A DNA stretch of 8,623 bases from Bacillota bacterium (lineage in GTDB: Bacteria; Bacillota; Clostridia; Peptostreptococcales; Anaerovoracaceae), in contig JAEEIC010000181.1 in NCBI GenBank assembly GCA_016281165.1, positions 1 through 8,623 of the forward strand. The letters run 5' to 3'. The notes below the pieces were generated by a model. The model had not been told where the DNA came from. It ran no database searches and saw nothing but the letters and a program-made list of their open reading frames with translations. Shown here one piece after another: positions 5,596 to 8,623 of this stretch. Numbering within the stretch: position 1 is the first letter of the stretch; each line of letters begins with the position of its first letter. A program made the translations under genes and the position numbers.

Positions 5596-8500
5596 TTACA
5601 CGGGCATATCCGACAACAGGACGGCTCTTCTGGCCGGCAGACTGATGGAGAAAAGACCCGGGCAGGGCTTGATAGTGTGCTCTTCCCTTGCGAGGGCAAG
5701 GCGCATAGCAGGCGACCTGCCCTTTTTTACGTCCGCTCCCGTCTGCGTGGTCCCCGATCAGGAGGTCGGGGTCTTAAGATACGAGGCCAAGAGCACGGGC
5801 GAGCTCTCCCAAAGGCTCTCGGTGCTCACGAGGCTGGTGAGCGGCGAAAGCTGCATCGCCGTGGCTCCGGTGCTGGGCGCCCTCAAAAAGCTTCCTCCCG
5901 CCTCCGATTACAGCCGCGACATGTTCACCGTCGGGCAGAACGGCACCTGCGACAGGGACGAGCTCATAGGCAGGCTCGTCCGCATGGGCTACGAGCGGAA
6001 CAGCGCCGCCGAGGCCGCGGGCCAGTTCGCCGTGAGGGGCGATATAGTGGACGTCTTCTCGCCCGGGCAGGAGCTGCCGGTGAGGATAGAGCTCTTCGAC
6101 GACGAGGTCGATTCCTTGAGGAGCTACGACCCCATGACCCAGCGCTCGGTGAAGAGCCTTGACAAGGTCCTGCTCTCGCCCGCCCAGCTCATGGTGAAGA
6201 ACGACGAGGCGTACGCGAAGGGCCTTAAGGGCATCTCCGCGGCCTACAACAAGGCCTGCTCGGGCCGCGTCACCGAGGAGGCACTCGAGAAGCTGCGCGC
6301 CCAGAGGGACTACCTCATAGAGTGCGTGGAGGAGGGCATGAACCCCCAGTACCTCGAAGGCTTCGTCTCCTATTTTTACGACGAGCCGGCCCTGCTCTGG
6401 GATTATCTCAAAAAGCCTTCCTTCATCATCATAGACGATCCCTCGCGCATCAGGGAGACCCTGGACTTTTACCGGGGCGAGCGCGAAGAGCTGGAAAGGA
6501 CCATGCTCGAGCGCTTCCAGGCCGTGCCCCGGGATTTTGAGTCCAACCCGGATCCGGCTGACCTTCTCAAGGCGAAGGAGCTTTCTTCCGTCGATACCGA
6601 CGTTGTCTTCGCGACCCCCTTCGCCCAGCAGATACCGTATGCCGACAGACTGGACGAGCTCGTCCACGTGAACGCGGTCCAGGCCCCGGTCTTCTCGGGC
6701 CACATGGACCTTCTGGAGAGCGAGCTGAGGTCCAGGACCGCCGCCGGCTACCGCGTCGTCATCGGCGTGAGCAGCGAGGAGAGGCTCACGAACCTCAGGG
6801 ACTTCCTCGAAAGGGCGAAGCTCACTTCCTGCGAGCTCCGCTACGGTTCCCTTTCCGCGGGCACCGACCTCACGGACGAGAAGCTCCTCTATCTTTCCGA
6901 CGCCGACATCTTCCAGCACACCAAGAGGAAGGGCCGCCGCGGCTCCCGCCGGGGGGCTGAGATCAGGGTCTTCACCGACATCAACAAGGGCGACTACGTG
7001 GTGCATGAGACCCACGGCATCGGCCGCTTCATCGGCGTCGAGAAGCTCACCGTCGACGGCAGCGTGAGGGACTATCTCAAGATACGCTACGCGGGCGAGG
7101 ACGTGCTCTATGTTCCCGTCGACCAGATGGAGAGCATACAAAAGTACGTGGGCAGCGAGGGCGTGGAGCCGAAGATCAACAGGCTCTCGGGCTCCGACTG
7201 GCAGAAGACCAAGGCCAGGGCCAAGGCCGCGATCAAGGACATGGCGGCGGATTTCCTCAAGCTCTCCGCCGAAAGGAGCATGAACCCGGGCTATCACTTC
7301 GGGCCCGACAGCGCCTGGCAGAAGGAGTTCGAGGACGCCTTCCCCTATCAGGAGACCGACGACCAGCTGCGCTGCGTGGAAGAGATCAAGAAAGACATGG
7401 AGAGCGACAAGGCCATGGACAGGCTGCTCTGCGGCGACGTGGGCTTCGGCAAGACCGAGGTCGCCGCGAGGGCGATCTTCAAGTGCCTTGAGGAGGGCAA
7501 GCAGGCCGCCGTGCTGGTGCCCACGACCATACTCGCGAACCAGCACTTCATGACCCTCACCGACCGCTTCAAGGGCTATCCCTTCCGCATAGACATGCTC
7601 TCGCGCTTCCGCACCGACAAGCAGCAGGCCCAGACCGTGAACGATCTCGCTTCTGGCTGGACAGACCTCGTCATCGGCACCCACAGACTGCTCTCAAAGG
7701 ACGTGCATTTCAAGGATCTGGGGCTCTTGGTCATCGACGAGGAGCAGCGCTTCGGCGTCGAGCACAAGGAGGCCATCAAGCAGCTGAAGACCAACGTCGA
7801 CGTGCTGACCCTCTCCGCCACTCCCATCCCCCGGACCCTGCACATGTCCCTCATCGGCGTGCGCGACATGTCGGTCATCGAGCAGCCCCCCGAGGACAGG
7901 TATCCGGTCCAGACCTACGTCATGGAACAGGACGACAACACCCTGGCCGACGCCATCAGAAGAGAGCTGGGGCGGGAAGGCCAGGTCTACATAGTCTACA
8001 ACAGGGTGAAGGGCATACAGAACGCGGCCAGGCACATACAGGAGCTCGTGCCCGAGGCGAAGATCTCGGTCGGCCACGGCCAGATGAGCGAGCGCCAGCT
8101 CGAGGACGTGATGATGGAGTTCATCTCCGGCGAGACCCAGGTGCTCATCGCCACCACCATCATCGAGTCGGGCCTCGACATCCCCAACGTCAACACCATG
8201 ATAATACTGGACGCCGACCGCTTCGGCCTCTCGCAGCTCTACCAGCTGAGGGGCAGGGTGGGGCGCTCCAACCGCATGGCCTACGCCTATCTGATGTATA
8301 AGAAGGACAAGGTCCTCTCGGAGATCGCCGAAAAGAGGCTCAGGGCCATCAGGGAATTCACCGAGTTCGGCGCGGGCTTCAGGGTCGCCATGAGAGACCT
8401 TGAGCTCAGGGGAGCCGGAAACATCCTGGGCGTCGAGCAGTCGGGCCACATGCTCTCCATAGGGTACGAGCTCTACTGCAAGCTGGTGGAGGAGGCCGTG

Positions 8501-8623
8501 AACGAGCTGCGAGGCGGCCCGGCGGAAGAGGCCCCCATCTCTTCGGACACCGAGGTCAAGCTCCCGGTATCGGCCTTCCTGCCCGAGACCTACGTCTCGG
8601 ACGAGCTCACGAGGCTGGCCATG
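5585..8623 (+). CDS. mfd: Transcription-repair coupling factor Mfd (3' end missing)
   Basis: Mfd is an ATP-driven DNA translocase that removes RNA polymerase stalled at lesions and recruits UvrA for nucleotide excision repair. The frame is open for 1013 codons to the window edge. Domains in order: a UvrB-like module (about 1-330, including GQFAVRGDIVDVF near 146-158), an RNA polymerase-interacting domain (about 465-535, DINKGDYVVHETHGIG), and a superfamily 2 motor. The motor has FPYQETDDQ at 586-594, Walker A GDVGFGKT at 617-624, DEEQ at 718-721, LSATPIPRT at 743-751, IIESGLD starting at 859 and QLRGRVGR at 887-894. The TRG translocation motif follows (RDLELRGAGN, 937-946). The final visible residues (AFLPETYVSDE) begin the C-terminal regulatory domain; by comparison with roughly 1150-1180-residue homologues, about 120-150 residues lie beyond the window. 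The N-terminus is about 30 residues shorter than in B. subtilis. A terminator-like structure lies in codons 26-48. Confidence 0.96.
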   Translation, partial: MIVNYTGISDNRTALLAGRLMEKRPGQGLIVCSSLARARRIAGDLPFFTSAPVCVVPDQEVGVLRYEAKSTGELSQRLSVLTRLVSGESCIAVAPVLGALKKLPPASDYSRDMFTVGQNGTCDRDELIGRLVRMGYERNSAAEAAGQFAVRGDIVDVFSPGQELPVRIELFDDEVDSLRSYDPMTQRSVKSLDKVLLSPAQLMVKNDEAYAKGLKGISAAYNKACSGRVTEEALEKLRAQRDYLIECVEEGMNPQYLEGFVSYFYDEPALLWDYLKKPSFIIIDDPSRIRETLDFYRGEREELERTMLERFQAVPRDFESNPDPADLLKAKELSSVDTDVVFATPFAQQIPYADRLDELVHVNAVQAPVFSGHMDLLESELRSRTAAGYRVVIGVSSEERLTNLRDFLERAKLTSCELRYGSLSAGTDLTDEKLLYLSDADIFQHTKRKGRRGSRRGAEIRVFTDINKGDYVVHETHGIGRFIGVEKLTVDGSVRDYLKIRYAGEDVLYVPVDQMESIQKYVGSEGVEPKINRLSGSDWQKTKARAKAAIKDMAADFLKLSAERSMNPGYHFGPDSAWQKEFEDAFPYQETDDQLRCVEEIKKDMESDKAMDRLLCGDVGFGKTEVAARAIFKCLEEGKQAAVLVPTTILANQHFMTLTDRFKGYPFRIDMLSRFRTDKQQAQTVNDLASGWTDLVIGTHRLLSKDVHFKDLGLLVIDEEQRFGVEHKEAIKQLKTNVDVLTLSATPIPRTLHMSLIGVRDMSVIEQPPEDRYPVQTYVMEQDDNTLADAIRRELGREGQVYIVYNRVKGIQNAARHIQELVPEAKISVGHGQMSERQLEDVMMEFISGETQVLIATTIIESGLDIPNVNTMIILDADRFGLSQLYQLRGRVGRSNRMAYAYLMYKKDKVLSEIAEKRLRAIREFTEFGAGFRVAMRDLELRGAGNILGVEQSGHMLSIGYELYCKLVEEAVNELRGGPAEEAPISSDTEVKLPVSAFLPETYVSDELTRLAM
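5660..5728 (+). terminator. Terminator-like structure inside the start of mfd
   Basis: GGGCAGG (5660-5666) is exactly complementary to CCTGCCC (5716-5722), which is followed at once by six T's (5723-5728). Between them CCTTGC (5686-5691) and GCAAGG (5696-5701) form a perfect hairpin with a four-base loop. A competing local hairpin, GCAGG/CCTGC with loop CGA (5708-5720), also ends two bases before the T-run. A GC stem followed by T's is the form of an intrinsic terminator, and two alternative pairings of one 3' arm are typical of attenuators. It lies in coding sequence (the T's are two Phe codons), so chance is quite possible. Confidence 0.3.

Noticed and set aside
5774..7684. A 636-codon open frame on the minus strand inside mfd
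   Set aside because: Same cause: biased codons in mfd. It has no recognisable motif and lies wholly inside a well-supported gene.

Overview
The window is a tightly packed, one-directional stretch of housekeeping genes from what looks like a GC-rich member of the Bacillota, most likely class Clostridia. Three things point there: a Bacillus-type PurR purine repressor next to the PRPP synthase gene, a long (549-residue) glutamyl-tRNA synthetase of the kind seen in Lachnospiraceae and relatives, and the order murC-purR-prs-pth-mfd, which resembles the purR-spoVG-glmU-prs-pth-mfd region of Bacillota. The assignment rests on remembered family features, not on a database search. Base composition, estimated by eye, is about 60% GC. 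Codon use is strongly biased: Ile is read from ATC and ATA with no ATT found, and AGG is a common Arg codon.

Layout, all on the + strand: a 70-base leader with a GAAA-capped hairpin (1-70); gltX (71-1720); murC (1722-3104), one base downstream; purR (3101-3922), overlapping murC by four bases; a 69-base gap with a possible promoter, a second GAAA-capped hairpin and a good ribosome binding site (3923-3991); prs (3992-4963); pth (4966-5595), two bases downstream; and mfd (5585 to beyond the window end), overlapping pth by 11 bases. The mfd gene is cut by the window at codon 1013. No stretch over 300 bases lacks a gene. I saw no tRNA, rRNA, insertion sequence, CRISPR array or minus-strand gene.

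The spacing suggests two translationally coupled blocks, gltX-murC-purR and prs-pth-mfd, which may be one transcript or two. Functionally the genes cover tRNA charging (GltX), recycling of peptidyl-tRNA (Pth), peptidoglycan precursor synthesis (MurC), PRPP synthesis and purine control (Prs, PurR), and rescue of stalled RNA polymerase with DNA repair (Mfd). The clearest functional link is PurR with Prs: Prs makes PRPP, the small molecule that PurR-family repressors sense.

I found no convincing new biological system. The observations most worth checking are a terminator-like structure ending in six T's inside the start of mfd, the apparent absence of the ATT codon, the direct purR-prs junction lacking spoVG and glmU, and the two look-alike hairpins in the only two leader regions.
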